Shown: in pieces, positions 35,422 to 44,042 of the stretch
Layout of the letters: each line of letters opens with the position of its first letter
Numbering within the stretch: position 1 is the first letter of the stretch
Source of the DNA: Peptococcus niger
GTDB taxonomy: Bacteria; Bacillota; Peptococcia; Peptococcales; Peptococcaceae
Assembly (NCBI RefSeq): GCF_900101835.1
Contig: NZ_FNAF01000004.1
Coordinates: forward strand, 97,685 to 161,684
DNA length: 64,000 bases
Direction: 5' to 3'
Made by a program: the position numbers and the translations under genes
The notes under the pieces: model-generated
Seen by the model: the letters and a program-made list of their open reading frames with translations, nothing else
The model's database searches: none
What the model was told of the DNA's origin: nothing

Positions 35422-37673
35422 TGCGCAACCCCATTCACAAACGCATTTTAAGAATGGCCTTAGCCCATCCTGGTAAAGTGCTGCCGTTATTGACAGCCCT
35501 CCTGTTGATGACTGCCTTTATGTCATCTTTTTTCATTGCTCAACACACGGTAGAAGACCTGTATTATCAGCAAATGGATGAGGGGCGAGTTGAAGACGGC
35601 CAATGGACGACCCTTAATCCCTTGCAGCATGATGCCATTCAGCGCCTGACAAATAAGGGCTTGACCGTTTATGAAAACTTTTACAAAGATATTTCATTTG
35701 GGAAAGATAAAACACTCCGCCTTTATAAAAATCGCACAGATGTGGATTTGCCCATTATGACTTCCGGGCGCTTGCCTGAAAAAGACTACGAGATAGCGGT
35801 GTCTGCCAACTTGGCAAAAGTAGATGGATTTCACTTGGGCGATTGCTTGACCTTGGAGGGTCAAGCATATACCATCACAGGGCTGATCACCACGCCGGAT
35901 TACAGCTCCCTGTTAAAAAATCGGCATGATCTTGTAATGGATACCGGTTATTTTGGCATTGCCATGGTGACCGACCAGGCATTTAATGGATTGACCCAGG
36001 CGAAAACGAATTATTGTTACGCGTATCAGGCTAAACCGCCAGTCAAACAGACGGCTGCTCAAGAACAGCTGGAGGATTGTTTAAAGCTCATTCAACAGGA
36101 TAACCAAGTTTTAGACGGTGTTACCCGCTATGAAAACCGTTGTATCACTTATCTTATGGATGATATGGGTGGCGATGTGCCCATGATGATGACCTTGTTG
36201 GTCCTGTGTTTTATTGCCTTGGCCTTCATGTCCGGGATGCAGTCAAAAAGCCTCATTGAAGAAGAGGCCCCTGTTATTGGAACCTTGCTGGCTTCCGGTT
36301 ATAAGCGGCGTGAATTATTCATACACTATATGGCAACACCGAGTATTTTGACGCTGGTGGCTATTTTGGCAGGTAATGTCATTGCCTACGCCGGTGGCTA
36401 TCGCCTCTACGCCGGTTTGTATGCCACATCTTACAGCCTGCCGCCCTTTGTGCCGGTAATGGACTTGCGCGCCTTACTGTTAGCCGGTGCCATTCCGTTT
36501 GGCCTTGTCGTTGGCATTAACGCCCTTATCCTGTTCAGGGCTTTGGGTCATCGCCCCCTGGCCTTTTTGCGCAGCGAATGCCGTCATGATCGAAAGCGTA
36601 GGAACCGTTTTACCTTACAAAGGTTTTCCTTTCTCAATACCGCTAAAATTCGCGTTTTGCTGGATAATAAAGGCAATATTTTAGCCTTGTTTTTTGGCCT
36701 TTTTATTGCCAACAGTGTGCTAATCTTTGGTCTCTCCCTTGAACCGATGTTTTTAAATTATGCCGATCAGGTCAAATATGAAATGCCATATGATACGATC
36801 ACCCTTGTAAAAGGCGTGCCATCAGAAGTCATTCGGGCTAAAAAAGGCGTGGTCACCAATTTGGACGTCCGGCTGGACGGTGAAAAAAAGCGCATCTCTT
36901 TTTATGGCATGGACCGCGGCAGCCGCTACCATACGCGTTACGCCATCGATGCGCTAAAAGAAGGACAAGTGGCGGTTTCCCACGGATTTGCCGGGAGGTA
37001 TGGGGTGAAAAAGAATGATGTTATTACCGTATCTGTCCCCTATGCCAGCAAAACCCATCGCCTGGTTATCAAAAAAGTCATGGAGGATGTAACCTCTGTT
37101 CAGGCGGTCTTACCGATGACGACATTGAACCATATTTCCGGTCATCAGCCATCTTTTTATAACGCTTATTTTAGCGACCGAAAACCGGATTTGCCCGCAG
37201 ATCTTATCGTCACCGTTATTGACCGTCAAGATATCAGCCGCTATCTGAGCCACTTTATGGCTTCTTTTGCCGGTGTTTTTAAGGCCACATTGGCGGTCTC
37301 GCTGAGCTTCTACTTTTTGCTGCTTTATCTTATCAGCAAGCTTATTTTGGATAAATCGACGAAAAATATCTCGTATTTTAAAATATTGGGCTTCACCAAT
37401 CGTGAAATCAGCCGCATATACATGAATTCCATAAGAAATGCTGTCATCGTTTACTACTGGCTCAGTGTACCGCTTTTAAATCTTGTTTTGAATAAAGCCA
37501 TCAAGGCCTCCATGGTAAAGGTGGACGTGTACTTGGATGCCCAACTGCCACCCTACGTTTTCCTGTTGACCTTTGCCCTCGGCCTGGCTGTTTATCTTGT
37601 GGTTCAACGCTTGCAAATGCGTAAGATCGCTAAAATGGATATGGTGCAATCCCTCAAGACCGTCAGCGGCTAA
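35415..37673 (+). CDS. ABC transporter permease, FtsX type
   Basis: A 752-residue membrane protein. A first helix (about 18-40) and a large extracellular domain (about 45-245) are followed by a three-helix bundle with ALAFMSGMQSKSLIEEEAPVIGTLLASGYKRRELF, the FtsX coupling segment. A second extracellular domain (about 450-610) and second bundle with KNISYFKILGFTNREISRIYMN follow. It begins with ATG GTA ATG, either codon being possible, overlapping the ATPase stop. It forms the membrane part of the transporter with the gene before it. Confidence 0.9.
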   Translation: MVMRNPIHKRILRMALAHPGKVLPLLTALLLMTAFMSSFFIAQHTVEDLYYQQMDEGRVEDGQWTTLNPLQHDAIQRLTNKGLTVYENFYKDISFGKDKTLRLYKNRTDVDLPIMTSGRLPEKDYEIAVSANLAKVDGFHLGDCLTLEGQAYTITGLITTPDYSSLLKNRHDLVMDTGYFGIAMVTDQAFNGLTQAKTNYCYAYQAKPPVKQTAAQEQLEDCLKLIQQDNQVLDGVTRYENRCITYLMDDMGGDVPMMMTLLVLCFIALAFMSGMQSKSLIEEEAPVIGTLLASGYKRRELFIHYMATPSILTLVAILAGNVIAYAGGYRLYAGLYATSYSLPPFVPVMDLRALLLAGAIPFGLVVGINALILFRALGHRPLAFLRSECRHDRKRRNRFTLQRFSFLNTAKIRVLLDNKGNILALFFGLFIANSVLIFGLSLEPMFLNYADQVKYEMPYDTITLVKGVPSEVIRAKKGVVTNLDVRLDGEKKRISFYGMDRGSRYHTRYAIDALKEGQVAVSHGFAGRYGVKKNDVITVSVPYASKTHRLVIKKVMEDVTSVQAVLPMTTLNHISGHQPSFYNAYFSDRKPDLPADLIVTVIDRQDISRYLSHFMASFAGVFKATLAVSLSFYFLLLYLISKLILDKSTKNISYFKILGFTNREISRIYMNSIRNAVIVYYWLSVPLLNLVLNKAIKASMVKVDVYLDAQLPPYVFLLTFALGLAVYLVVQRLQMRKIAKMDMVQSLKTVSG

Positions 37674-37945
37674 AGCTAAGGGGCAGGCCTTAGCAACTGT
37701 TTTAGCGGCCTGTCAAAGCGTCCTAGAGGCGTGGGCTCATATGACTTCTTCCGAAAAAATCGACCAATAACAGTTTGATAATATAGGAGCATTTTTTTGA
37801 GCTGGTTGTCAGACGACAAAGTATTCAGGGTTTCCTGTGCCTTGTCGTCCTTTCAGGATAGTGGCGTGGCATATGGCTGATGGGCATGGTACACTATTGG
37901 GACGAGTAGTAAAGTGGAATATTGCGCTGAAAATGAGGTGAAACC

Positions 37946-38503
37946 ATGTCGGAAGAAGAATTGAGTAAAAAACGAGCGATAGAATTCTGGGACACTGGGA
38001 AAATAAACGAGATAGAAATTGGCACCTATAAAGGGTTGGCGGACATTCATAAATATCTATTTCAAGATGTATTCCCTTTTGCTGGAGAAATGAGAAAGGT
38101 TAATATTGCAAAAGATAATTTTAGCTTTGCCCAACTGATATTCCTGCCTACAAATTTAAAAATAATAGATAATTTGCCGCATAAGACATTTGAAGAAATA
38201 ATAGAGAAATACGCATCTATGAACGTTGCCCATCCATTCTGTGAAGGGAACGGTCGCTCTATGAGAATATGGCTTAACTTAATGCTGAAAGATAGCTTAG
38301 AGGTTTGTGTAGGCTGGGAGAAAATAGGTAAGGTTGATTATTTGCAGGCCATGAGGCGGTCTACTTATAAAACATTGGAACTAGAAGCATTACTCCAGGA
38401 AGCATTGACGGATAAAATCAACGATAGAGAAGTGTATATGAAAGGTATACAAGTCTCCTATGATTACGAGGGACAGAATGGTATAGATATACATGACCTT
38501 TAG
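37946..38503 (+). CDS. Fic family AMP-transferase, class III (C-terminal inhibitory motif)
   Basis: A 185-residue protein with the complete catalytic motif HPFCEGNGRSMR (about residues 94-105): His base, Asp/Glu metal ligand and Gly-Asn-Gly-Arg anion hole. Upstream, VFPFAGEMRKVNIAKDNF is the usual flap region. The C-terminal sequence VSYDYEG fits the inhibitory pattern [ST]xxxE[GN], placed after the core as in NmFic-type class III proteins, which silence themselves. Fic enzymes attach AMP to Tyr or Thr of target proteins. Base composition is AT-richer than neighbouring genes. Its neighbours are a frameshifted gene and an integrase relic. Target unknown. Confidence 0.88.
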   Translation: MSEEELSKKRAIEFWDTGKINEIEIGTYKGLADIHKYLFQDVFPFAGEMRKVNIAKDNFSFAQLIFLPTNLKIIDNLPHKTFEEIIEKYASMNVAHPFCEGNGRSMRIWLNLMLKDSLEVCVGWEKIGKVDYLQAMRRSTYKTLELEALLQEALTDKINDREVYMKGIQVSYDYEGQNGIDIHDL

Positions 38504-38529
38504 GCGCGAAATTTGGAGGTAGTAACGTA

Positions 38530-38818
38530 GTGGATTCTCCAAAAAGAGAAAAATATAAGAGGTCTGGAAAAACGTTTATACTTGAACAAATGAATAGATA
38601 CATTGAATTTCTCTTAAAAAATTTCCTCTGGACGAAGATTCTGAGCCCTTGTCTGCCGTTGTTTTGCTCGGAGCATATGGGGGATCTCGGAAAGATGAAA
38701 TTATCGGTTGGGGTATTGATAAAATAAGGTTCAACAAGAAAGGTGAAATGATTATCAGTAAGGAAGCGTCTAAAGACATAGTGGTCTATTCGGAATTGCT
38801 ATCTGATTTAATTATGTA
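38530..38818 (+). pseudogene. Frameshifted small gene downstream of fic
   Basis: GTG 38530 (GGAGG 10 bases upstream) opens MDSPKREKYKRSGKTFILEQ... and reaches FLLK. The -1 frame then continues FPLDEDSEPLSAVVLLGAYG to a stop at 38818. The break sits at a run of six A residues (about 38616-38621); one added A would restore a 97-residue protein. Protein family unrecognised. It could be an inactivating mutation, a polymerase-slippage site, or a sequencing error. Together with fic it forms a two-gene unit, 26 bp apart. Confidence 0.6.
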
Positions 38819-38820
38819 AA

Positions 38821-38988
38821 GAGCTAAACACTATCCTGCTTGACGCCAGGTTTTCTGTTGTGCAAGTTTCTAAACGTATGAGGCATAAAAGACCTTCAAT
38901 AACTTTGGATACCTATTGCGACCCCAATGATAAGAAAATAGGCGACCTGGGAGAAGCCTTTAGGGAAGCAGTTTGTAGCGATTTTTAA
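38821..38988 (+). pseudogene. C-terminal remnant of a tyrosine integrase
   Basis: Translated in the frame of base 38821, the stretch gives VSKRMRHKRPSITLDTYCDP and ends in a stop at 38988. MRHKRPSITLDTY matches the His-x-x-x-x-x-x-T-L-x-x-Tyr terminal region of phage integrases, with the nucleophilic Tyr. The rest, including the Arg and HxxR residues, is absent, so it cannot be functional. It lies 125 bp before tRNA-Leu and dates an old insertion that brought fic. Confidence 0.65.
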
Positions 38989-39039
38989 GACGGAAAAATC
39001 TTCCACACTTAGTTCCACACATAAATTTTACTATTTCTC

Positions 39040-39068
39040 TTGACAATCTAGTGGACACATAGTATTAT
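39040..39068 (+). promoter_or_regulatory. Promoter of tRNA-Leu
   Basis: TTGACA, a 17-bp spacer and TATTAT, ending 45 bp before the tRNA. Confidence 0.85.
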
Positions 39069-39113
39069 AAAATGCGTCAACGGCAAGGAAAACTGCCCTA
39101 GACAATCAAGAGA

Positions 39114-39197
39114 GCCGGAGTGGCGGAATTGGCAGACGCAGCAGACTCAAAATCTGCCGTGGGCAACCTCGTGTGGGTTCGAGTCCCACCTCCGGCA
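39114..39197 (+). tRNA. tRNA-Leu (anticodon CAA)
   Basis: An 84-nt class II tRNA. Acceptor GCCGGAG pairs with CTCCGGC, discriminator A. The anticodon loop CTCAAAA carries CAA, reading UUG. The extra arm and GGTTCGAGTCC T-loop are clear. CCA is not encoded. Confidence 0.96.
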
Positions 39198-39204
39198 TAA
39201 AAAT

Positions 39205-39226
39205 GCACTTTTTAGTGCGTTTTTTT
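39205..39226 (+). terminator. Terminator of tRNA-Leu
   Basis: GCACT, loop TTTT, AGTGC and a T run, seven bases after the tRNA. Confidence 0.8.
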
Positions 39227-39274
39227 ATTTGCGTAGAAAAGATCCGTAGGGGCTAGGTCTCCCCTTCAGTATAG

Positions 39275-39309
39275 AACGCCCTTGCTGGTTACCGGCAAGG
39301 GCGTTTTTG
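39275..39309 (+). terminator. Second intrinsic terminator hairpin
   Basis: AACGCCCTTGC (39275-39285) pairs perfectly with GCAAGGGCGTT (39295-39305), followed by T residues. No gene ends directly before it, so it may back up the tRNA terminator. The rest of 39310-39446 shows nothing. Confidence 0.75.
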
Positions 39310-39446
39310 TATGCAAAGGTTTTTTCGACCATATGGCGTGACGATGTTTTGCTGCTGCGATTATGTGGGCGTCATGTATAGAGGATGTCAGGAAGGGGTT
39401 AGATTTTAGATGGGCGGCCGGCAGTGCTGAAAAGCGACGGGGCTTA

Positions 39447-39455
39447 TGCTATAAT
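39447..39455 (+). promoter_or_regulatory. Extended -10 promoter of folD operon
   Basis: TGCTATAAT gives an extended -10 element 37 bp before folD, with no clear -35. Confidence 0.55.
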
Positions 39456-39492
39456 ATTCCTATCAGTGAAAGTCTAACCGGGAGGAAATGGG

Positions 39493-40359
39493 ATGCAAAA
39501 AATTAGCGGAACAGATTTGGCAAAAAGACTGCGCCATGACATGAAAGCGGAAGTGGCTGCCTTAAAAGAGGCCGGCCGGCAGATTGGTCTTGCGGTGGTG
39601 CTGGTGGGGCATGACCCGGCATCTGAAATTTATGTAGCGAATAAAGAAAAAGCCTGTCAAGAGGTGGGCATAGTATCCCGCAAAATTGTGCTGCCGGAAA
39701 ATATCAGTGAGGCGGACTTGCTCACTGAGGTGGCACAATTAAATGCAGATCCGGCAATTCATGGCATCCTGGTGCAATTGCCCTTGCCAAAGCATATTGA
39801 TGAAAATAAGGTTATTTGCGCCATTTCACCTGAAAAGGACGTGGATGGCTTCTCTCCAGTGAACCTGGGGCGTCTTTTAATCGGACAGAAGGCCTTTGTG
39901 CCTTGTACTCCCCAAGGTTGTATGGCGCTGCTGGAAGCGGCCGGTCTTTCGCCGGAAGGTAAGAAGGCGGTGGTCATTGGGCGGTCAAACATTGTGGGCA
40001 AGCCGATGGCCCTGCTTTTGATGCAGGCCAATGCAACGGTGACGGTGTGTCATTCAAAAACCCGGGATTTGGCCAATGAATTGGCGCAGGCGGATATTCT
40101 TGTTGTGGCCATCGGAAAAGCAGGCTTTATTCAGCCCGACCAGGTCAAGGATGGCGCGGTCATTATTGACGTGGGGATAAATCGCAACAAGGACGGAAAA
40201 GTCTGTGGTGATGTGGATGAAGCGGCTTTTCTTGCGGCAAATAAGGATGTCGCCTTAACGCCTGTGCCCGGCGGCGTCGGGCCGATGACGATTACCATGT
40301 TGCTGAAAAATACCATATTGGCAGAGGCCGCTGCTTTTACCGCAAAGGAGGGACGGTAA
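39493..40359 (+). CDS. folD: Bifunctional methylenetetrahydrofolate dehydrogenase/cyclohydrolase
   Basis: A 288-residue enzyme interconverting 5,10-methylene-THF and 10-formyl-THF with NADP. Catalytic Lys lies in [16 protein letters not shown]. The PLPKHI segment, GILVQLPLP and the dinucleotide-binding [17 protein letters not shown] are present, and [13 protein letters not shown] closes the protein. It is complete. GGGAGG precedes the ATG. The next gene starts within its stop codon. Confidence 0.96.
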   Translation: MQKISGTDLAKRLRHDMKAEVAALKEAGRQIGLAVVLVGHDPASEIYVANKEKACQEVGIVSRKIVLPENISEADLLTEVAQLNADPAIHGILVQLPLPKHIDENKVICAISPEKDVDGFSPVNLGRLLIGQKAFVPCTPQGCMALLEAAGLSPEGKKAVVIGRSNIVGKPMALLLMQANATVTVCHSKTRDLANELAQADILVVAIGKAGFIQPDQVKDGAVIIDVGINRNKDGKVCGDVDEAAFLAANKDVALTPVPGGVGPMTITMLLKNTILAEAAAFTAKEGR

Positions 40360-40910
40360 TGGGATATCGTCAATCAGACGCAGAAATATTGTTGTTGTGT
40401 GAGGACTTAATCAATTGTCTCAATAGGCATAAAAGCCTGAGCGGAACAACGGATGCTGAACGGGAGTCATCACCAATTGGACGCCGCCTGAATTTTATCC
40501 GTAAACGCATTGAAACCGAGCGGCGGTTGATTGAGGAAGTCAGCGCCCCCGGCCGGCTCTTGATTGAACACTTGTCCTTATTCGCCGGTAAGATGGACTA
40601 CACCATCGGGTTTATTTATGGCAACATTAAAACCGGTAGAGGCCTGCTTTCCGGTGTCCGTATCGGCGAATGGGGGACAATTACCTTGGACATCGGCGAT
40701 GTCAGCCTTTGTTGGCGCGATGCAGATGTGGGCTATATGTTCTACCCGGACCGGATTATTATCCGCCCCAAGGACAGCGGCCAGGACGATATTACGCTCT
40801 TTTTCAGCTATTCATTTAAGTATGACAAAGAGTTGATCAAGGCTTTTCAAGATGTTCAAGAAAATGAGCAAACGCTTTACTGGCACGATGACATGCCAAA
40901 GGAACAATAG
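40359..40910 (+). CDS. Uncharacterised protein between folD and ppx
   Basis: A 183-residue soluble protein without a recognised family. Residues 1-70 are helical with many charged residues (a probable helical hairpin ending RRLNFIRKRIETERRLIEEV). Residues 75-160 look beta-rich (GFIYGNIKTGRGLLSGVRIG, GTITLDIGDVSLCWRD, MFYPDRIIIRPKD). No signal peptide or membrane segment. TAATG overlap with folD and 14 bp to ppx put it in the folD-ppx-ppk unit, which suggests but does not establish a link with polyphosphate metabolism. Confidence 0.75.
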   Translation: MGYRQSDAEILLLCEDLINCLNRHKSLSGTTDAERESSPIGRRLNFIRKRIETERRLIEEVSAPGRLLIEHLSLFAGKMDYTIGFIYGNIKTGRGLLSGVRIGEWGTITLDIGDVSLCWRDADVGYMFYPDRIIIRPKDSGQDDITLFFSYSFKYDKELIKAFQDVQENEQTLYWHDDMPKEQ

Positions 40911-40924
40911 GTGGGGCAGAAACT

Positions 40925-41875
40925 ATGAAATATGCAGTCATTGACATTGGTTCTAATACCATGCGTACCGTAATTTATGAAGTGATTAATGATGATTTTG
41001 AAATCGTGATCAGCGAAAAAGAATTCGCGGAACTCATCAGTTACATAGAGGATAACCTATTGACGGAAGCCGGGATAAGCCGCTTGGTCCGTATTATGAA
41101 AAAAATGCGTGTGTTATGCGAGGAAACCCATACGGAAGATATTCTTTGCTTTGCGACGGCTTCTTTGCGTTATATCGACAACCAAAAAGAAGTGCTGGAA
41201 CGGGTTCAAAAAGAAGCGGGCATCCGCATTCAACTTTTGGATGGGTGCGATGAAAGCTATTACGACTTTATCGGTTTGCGCTCGGCCATTGGAGAATCGG
41301 AAGCGGTTGGTTTTGACTTAGGTGGTGGCAGCGCTCAGCTCTTCTATTATAAGGACAATCGCCTGACCAAAAGCATGAGCGAGCCCATCGGGACCTTGGC
41401 GATGTACAACCGCTACGTCAAAGGCCTTTTTCCCAACTCCAAGGAGCGCAATAAAATCTCTCGCCGGGTGAATAAATCGCTTAAAGAAGCGGGCGATTTT
41501 AAACAATTTAAGCAAGATACCCTATACGGTATGGGCGGTACTGCCCGGGCCTTGGCTAAGGTACATCGACACTTGGTGGGCAACGATCGGGCGGTTGATT
41601 ACCGGTTGACCTTGGCCGATGTGCTGGAAGTGGATCGCACCTTGAGCGACTTAGGCTTAAGCGGCATTAAAATCCTGAATCGCATTCTTCCGGAGCGGCT
41701 GGTGACATTTTTGCCGGGGATTTTGATTATTGAAGAGTTAATGCGGCATGTAGGGGCAGAAAACTTGGTGATTATTGGCTATGGAGTGCGTGAAGGATAT
41801 TTGATTGAGAATGCCATCAATAAAGGGAGGGGCATCAATGAGTTCCGAGATTCCGACATCGTTATTTGTAAATAG
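40925..41875 (+). CDS. ppx: Exopolyphosphatase / pppGpp phosphatase family (Ppx/GppA)
   Basis: A 316-residue ASKHA-fold phosphatase. The N-terminal MKYAVIDIGSNTMRTVIYEV is the phosphate-1 motif, and GFDLGGGSAQLFYY the phosphate-2 motif with the catalytic region (Glu in EDILCFATASLRY). LYGMGGTARALAKVH is the adenosine-like third motif. Short form lacking the C-terminal extension of E. coli Ppx. It degrades polyphosphate chains or pppGpp. It overlaps ppk by 38 bp, a classic synthesis and breakdown pairing. Confidence 0.9.
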   Translation: MKYAVIDIGSNTMRTVIYEVINDDFEIVISEKEFAELISYIEDNLLTEAGISRLVRIMKKMRVLCEETHTEDILCFATASLRYIDNQKEVLERVQKEAGIRIQLLDGCDESYYDFIGLRSAIGESEAVGFDLGGGSAQLFYYKDNRLTKSMSEPIGTLAMYNRYVKGLFPNSKERNKISRRVNKSLKEAGDFKQFKQDTLYGMGGTARALAKVHRHLVGNDRAVDYRLTLADVLEVDRTLSDLGLSGIKILNRILPERLVTFLPGILIIEELMRHVGAENLVIIGYGVREGYLIENAINKGRGINEFRDSDIVICK

Positions 41876-44018
41876 AGAACTGAGCTGGCTGGGCTTTAAC
41901 GAACGCGTTTTGGAAGCGGCGGAAGACGATCGGCTCCCTTTATTTGAACGCTTGCGCTTTGTGTCTATTTATGGGTCAAACTTGGACGAATTTTTTATGG
42001 TTCGCGTAGGTGGTTTAACCGATGCGCTGATGCTTGGCGTTGAAGAAATTGACGGCAAAAGCGGCATGAGCATTGAAGAACAGCTTACCTCTGTTTACAA
42101 TAAGGTGCGTCATCTTTTACCGCGCTTAGAACGGTGTTACCGCTCAATTATCGATCAACTGGCGGACTACGATATTCGCGAAGTGAATATGAATAAACTG
42201 ACCCCTTATGATGAAGATTATCTGACGCGATTTTTTGAGAACAATGTTGCCCCCTTTTTATCGCCGCAAATCATAGACAGTCACCACCCCTTCCCGTATT
42301 TCAGCAATAAGGAGCAGTTTGTGGGCATTGCCCTCAAGACCAATAAAAAGCGGCCCTTTGACTTTGGGGTTATCCCGGTGTCCTACCAGAATTATCGACG
42401 TTATCATATTTATCCTAATGAAACAAAAACCGGCTATAATTACGTCCTCATGGCGCCGCTGATCATGCATTTTGCAGATAAGTTGTTCAAGCGTGGCGAT
42501 ATTCAAGAACGGTTTGTTTTTCGCATCACGCGCAATGGTGACCTGAAAGTAGATGAAGCCTTATACGATCAGGATATTGATTGGCGTCAACAAATGGAGC
42601 AATTGCTGAACAAACGCAAAAGATCCCAAGCCGTTCGCCTGCAGTTGTCCCAGCATATTTCCACAGAGCTGCAGGGATACCTGATGCAAAAATTGGAAAT
42701 AGAGCCGCGGGCCGTTATGATTGCCGAATACGTTCCGGCATCGCTCAGCCACGTTTACGGTTTATGTGGAGAATTGGCTGACCACTACCCGGAACTGAAT
42801 TATGACCCGATGCCGCCGATTATGCCACCGGGGATTCAGCCGGGGGATTCGATTATTAAAAAACTTGATGAGCGCGGCGATATTTTCCTGGCCTATCCCT
42901 ATCATTCTATGAAAAGCTTTTTGGATTTATTGGATGAGGCGGCGGTGGACCCGGATGTCACGTCAATCAAGATTACCTTGTACCGTATCGCCAGTGGGAG
43001 CAAGGTGGCACAAGCCTTGATTAAGGCCGCAGAAAATGGTAAATCCGTTATGGTTTTGGTGGAACTGAAGGCCAGGTTTGACGAAGAACACAACATCGTC
43101 TGGTCTAAGCGACTGGAAGAAGCCGGCTGCTCTGTGCTTTACGGTATGGAAAATTACAAGGTCCATTCAAAAATTTGTCTGATTACGCGGCGTAACGGAC
43201 GTAATGTTCAGTACATTACACAGATTGGAACGGGCAATTATAATGAAAAGACAGCCCGCCAATACACCGATTTTTGCCTGATTACGCAGAACCAGCAGAT
43301 TGGCGAAGAGGTCAGCCGAGTCTTTCAAACGCTGCAGCTGGGTGCCTTTGTGGACAGCAGCCAATATCTTCTGGTGGCGCCGCTGCAAATGAAGAGCCGG
43401 TTTTTGGACTTTATTGATGAGGAAATTGCTGCTGCAAAAGCCGGCAAACCGGCCAGAATTATTTTGAAGCTGAATGGCCTGTCGCATAAAGATATGATTG
43501 AGGCCTTGATTCGGGCGTCACAGGCGGGCGTTGACATTACCCTTTACGTGCGCGGTATCTGCTGCCTGCGGCCCGGTGTTGAAGGGTATACGGAAAACAT
43601 TACCGTCAAGAGCATGGTGGGGCGTTTTTTGGAGCACCCGCGGATTTACTTGTTTGGCCATGGCGATCGTGAAAAAATATTCATCGGGTCTGCGGACTGG
43701 ATGACGCGCAATCTTTTATACCGGGTGGAAGTTGCGGTGCAGATTTTAGAACCAAAGGTTCGCCAGATCATTATGGATGTATTAGGTATTTTGGCAGCGG
43801 ATAACGTATTGGCTAGAATAGCCTTGCCAGATGGCAGTTACAAGCGCCTTTATCCAGGCCTGGAGGAACGGGCCATTGATTCCCAATACGAGCAATACGC
43901 TTATTTTAAACAACGCACAGCACAAGCGGTGACGGTCGCTGAACCACCGAGGGTGGATAAAGGACAACGCCCAACGTTTATAGAGCGGCTGCTGTCATGG
44001 TTTCGTGGTGGACATTGA
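41838..44018 (+). CDS. ppk: Polyphosphate kinase 1
   Basis: A 726-residue PPK1 with the four expected domains: N (about 8-110), middle (115-300), C1 (about 320-490) and C2 (500-680). The autophosphorylated His is in NYKVHSKICLITRR (about residue 440) and the second His in LFGHGDREKIFIGSADWMTRN (about 600). ATG 41838 is chosen for GGGAGGGG just upstream. It builds polyphosphate from ATP at the membrane. It is preceded by its likely antagonist ppx. Confidence 0.95.
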   Translation: MSSEIPTSLFVNRELSWLGFNERVLEAAEDDRLPLFERLRFVSIYGSNLDEFFMVRVGGLTDALMLGVEEIDGKSGMSIEEQLTSVYNKVRHLLPRLERCYRSIIDQLADYDIREVNMNKLTPYDEDYLTRFFENNVAPFLSPQIIDSHHPFPYFSNKEQFVGIALKTNKKRPFDFGVIPVSYQNYRRYHIYPNETKTGYNYVLMAPLIMHFADKLFKRGDIQERFVFRITRNGDLKVDEALYDQDIDWRQQMEQLLNKRKRSQAVRLQLSQHISTELQGYLMQKLEIEPRAVMIAEYVPASLSHVYGLCGELADHYPELNYDPMPPIMPPGIQPGDSIIKKLDERGDIFLAYPYHSMKSFLDLLDEAAVDPDVTSIKITLYRIASGSKVAQALIKAAENGKSVMVLVELKARFDEEHNIVWSKRLEEAGCSVLYGMENYKVHSKICLITRRNGRNVQYITQIGTGNYNEKTARQYTDFCLITQNQQIGEEVSRVFQTLQLGAFVDSSQYLLVAPLQMKSRFLDFIDEEIAAAKAGKPARIILKLNGLSHKDMIEALIRASQAGVDITLYVRGICCLRPGVEGYTENITVKSMVGRFLEHPRIYLFGHGDREKIFIGSADWMTRNLLYRVEVAVQILEPKVRQIIMDVLGILAADNVLARIALPDGSYKRLYPGLEERAIDSQYEQYAYFKQRTAQAVTVAEPPRVDKGQRPTFIERLLSWFRGGH

Positions 44019-44042
44019 TAAATACAGAGACAGAGGTGCAAG

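Noticed and set aside
38530-38727. 65-codon protein as an intact gene
   Set aside because: Beyond the poly-A run the frame turns to unlikely composition (Cys-Leu-Pro rich), while the -1 frame continues with normal protein character; a frameshift explains both.
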